Origin: Hippophae tibetana
Lineage: Eukaryota > Streptophyta > Magnoliopsida > Rosales > Elaeagnaceae
NCBI GenBank assembly: GCA_037013495.1
Contig: CM072809.1
Coordinates: 12,504,501-12,568,500, forward strand
Direction of reading: 5' to 3'
Length of the DNA: 64,000 nt
In this document: piece by piece, positions 63,363 to 64,000 of the stretch
Numbering within the stretch: position 1 is the first letter of the stretch
How the letters are laid out: each line of letters begins with the position of its first letter
Notes under the pieces: model-generated
What the model saw: only the letters and a program-made list of their open reading frames with translations
Told to the model about the DNA's origin: nothing
The model's database searches: none
Position numbers and translations under genes: made by a program

Positions 63363-64000
63363 TTTTGAAACAAGTATGTTAAAATAGTATTGAACAATAT
63401 TACCGATAACCTGAAATGAACTGCTTGGGTTGAGTCGCGGACTAAGTCGCTCTCTTTAAGACGTTTCGCGGCTCTACCCAATTTTTGTGCAAGCAAACAC
63501 AGCCATGTTGTCCCTAGAATAAAACATCTCAAAATATTTTTATTTATCTCGAAACTTCACTGTACTGATGAAGACCGGAATGCTACACTTGAAAAATATG
63601 TTGCTCGGAAAACTAAAAAATAATAATTTAGAATTGCTAAGAGAATTTTTTGTGAGATGAGTTTGTAGATTGTTGTGTTCAAACTGAGAGATGAGGCCTT
63701 TTATTTATAGGTTTAAAAAACTGTGTGACCATTATGATAATAACGGTAATGTCTGGGGATGGAGAGCGTAACAGTCAGTCTGAGTAATGAAGAGTAATTT
63801 TCATTTTCTAAGTAAAGACGAGTAACAGTCATTTTTTGATTAAAGACGAGTAACATCCATTATTTGAGTAAAGACAAGTAACGACCATTTTCTGAATAAA
63901 GAAGAGTAACGGTCATTTAATTGTCATATTTTGAGTAAAAGAAAATGATGATTGTTTTTATGAGAAAAAAATGTAACAACCATTTTCTGAGTGGAAAAGT
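63363..64000 (-). repeat. 5' LTR of copia element, partial
   Basis: Aligns with 58083 onward by eye, including the same internal tandem units (63770-64000). It has diverged clearly from the other LTR by substitutions and small indels, so the element is not young. The outer end is beyond the window. Confidence 0.75.

Larger units (their letters stand above)
58083..64000 (-). mobile_element. Ty1/copia retrotransposon, right LTR cut by window end
   Basis: The element reads on the minus strand. The 3' LTR is 58083-58942; the 5' LTR starts about 63363 and runs off the window. The two share long blocks (for example CTGTACTGATGAAGACCGGA and TTGTAGATTGTTGTGTTCAAA-type text). A polypurine tract (CAAGTGGGGTAT on the minus strand, 58943-58954) borders the 3' LTR. 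The interior has the copia order gag-PR-IN-RT-RH, interrupted by frameshifts and stops, so it is not autonomous. No clear initiator-Met primer site was found next to the 5' LTR. Confidence 0.88.

Noticed and set aside
1..64000. CRISPR arrays, bacterial operons or phage modules
   Set aside because: All recognisable genes are spliced plant nuclear genes; no regularly spaced direct repeats with unique spacers exist.

Overview
This is a window of an AT-rich eudicot nuclear genome. The evidence is intron-rich genes with GT-AG introns, plant-specific families (kelch acyl-CoA-binding protein, PWWP/PDP protein, SRC2-like C2 protein), long A+T-rich intergenic DNA, and Ty1/copia, TRIM, hAT-type and Mutator-type transposon remains. 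No protein feature fixes the species.

Layout. 1-6565 (+): 3' part of a kelch-repeat acyl-CoA-binding protein (ACBP4/5 type), with a TRIM retrotransposon in one intron that itself carries a nested MITE. 8614-12932 (+): a complete two-exon PWWP-domain chromatin protein. 12.9-20.7 kb: gene-free, with a 1.24-kb imperfect palindrome (13987-15223) and a hAT-type MITE (16111-16455). 21512-22336 (+): an intronless SRC2-like C2 protein. A tandem TRIM (three identical 111-bp LTRs, two internal domains, AAATC target duplication) sits in its leader, ending 9 bases before the start codon. 24.2-26.2 kb (+): decayed gypsy-type gag-like/coiled-coil coding remnant. 27.8-28.4 kb (+): decayed copia gag. 28891-33066 (-): complete 11-exon DegP/HtrA protease of the DEG14 type. 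33.86-36.87 kb (+): decayed copia element. 37354-40236 (-): complete six-exon BiP (ER Hsp70) ending in NDEL. 42551-46211 (-): complete 10-exon 26S proteasome ATPase RPT5 (subunit 6A). 46.4-52.6 kb: very AT-rich, with a degenerate tRNA-Glu(UUC) and a 1.63-kb non-autonomous Mutator-like element. 53082-57184 (-): complete 10-exon F-actin capping protein alpha subunit. 58083-64000 (-): a copia element with one whole LTR and a second LTR cut by the window end.

Exon models were built by hand from splice sites and reading-frame continuity. For the five complete genes the summed exons divide by three and give 1204 aa (PWWP), 274 aa (SRC2), 426 aa (DEG14), 658 aa (BiP), 423 aa (RPT5) and, for the capping protein, 304 aa (six complete genes in all, counting the intronless one). 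The genes are unrelated housekeeping or stress genes and do not form a pathway cluster. BiP, RPT5 and DEG14 all act in protein quality control and are neighbours on the minus strand, but nothing in the sequence shows co-regulation.

I found no convincing new protein system. The most interesting signals are transposon-gene interactions (the recent TRIM array creating upstream ATGs in the SRC2 leader), the large palindrome, a near-perfect intronic hairpin, and several insertions dated by intact target duplications.
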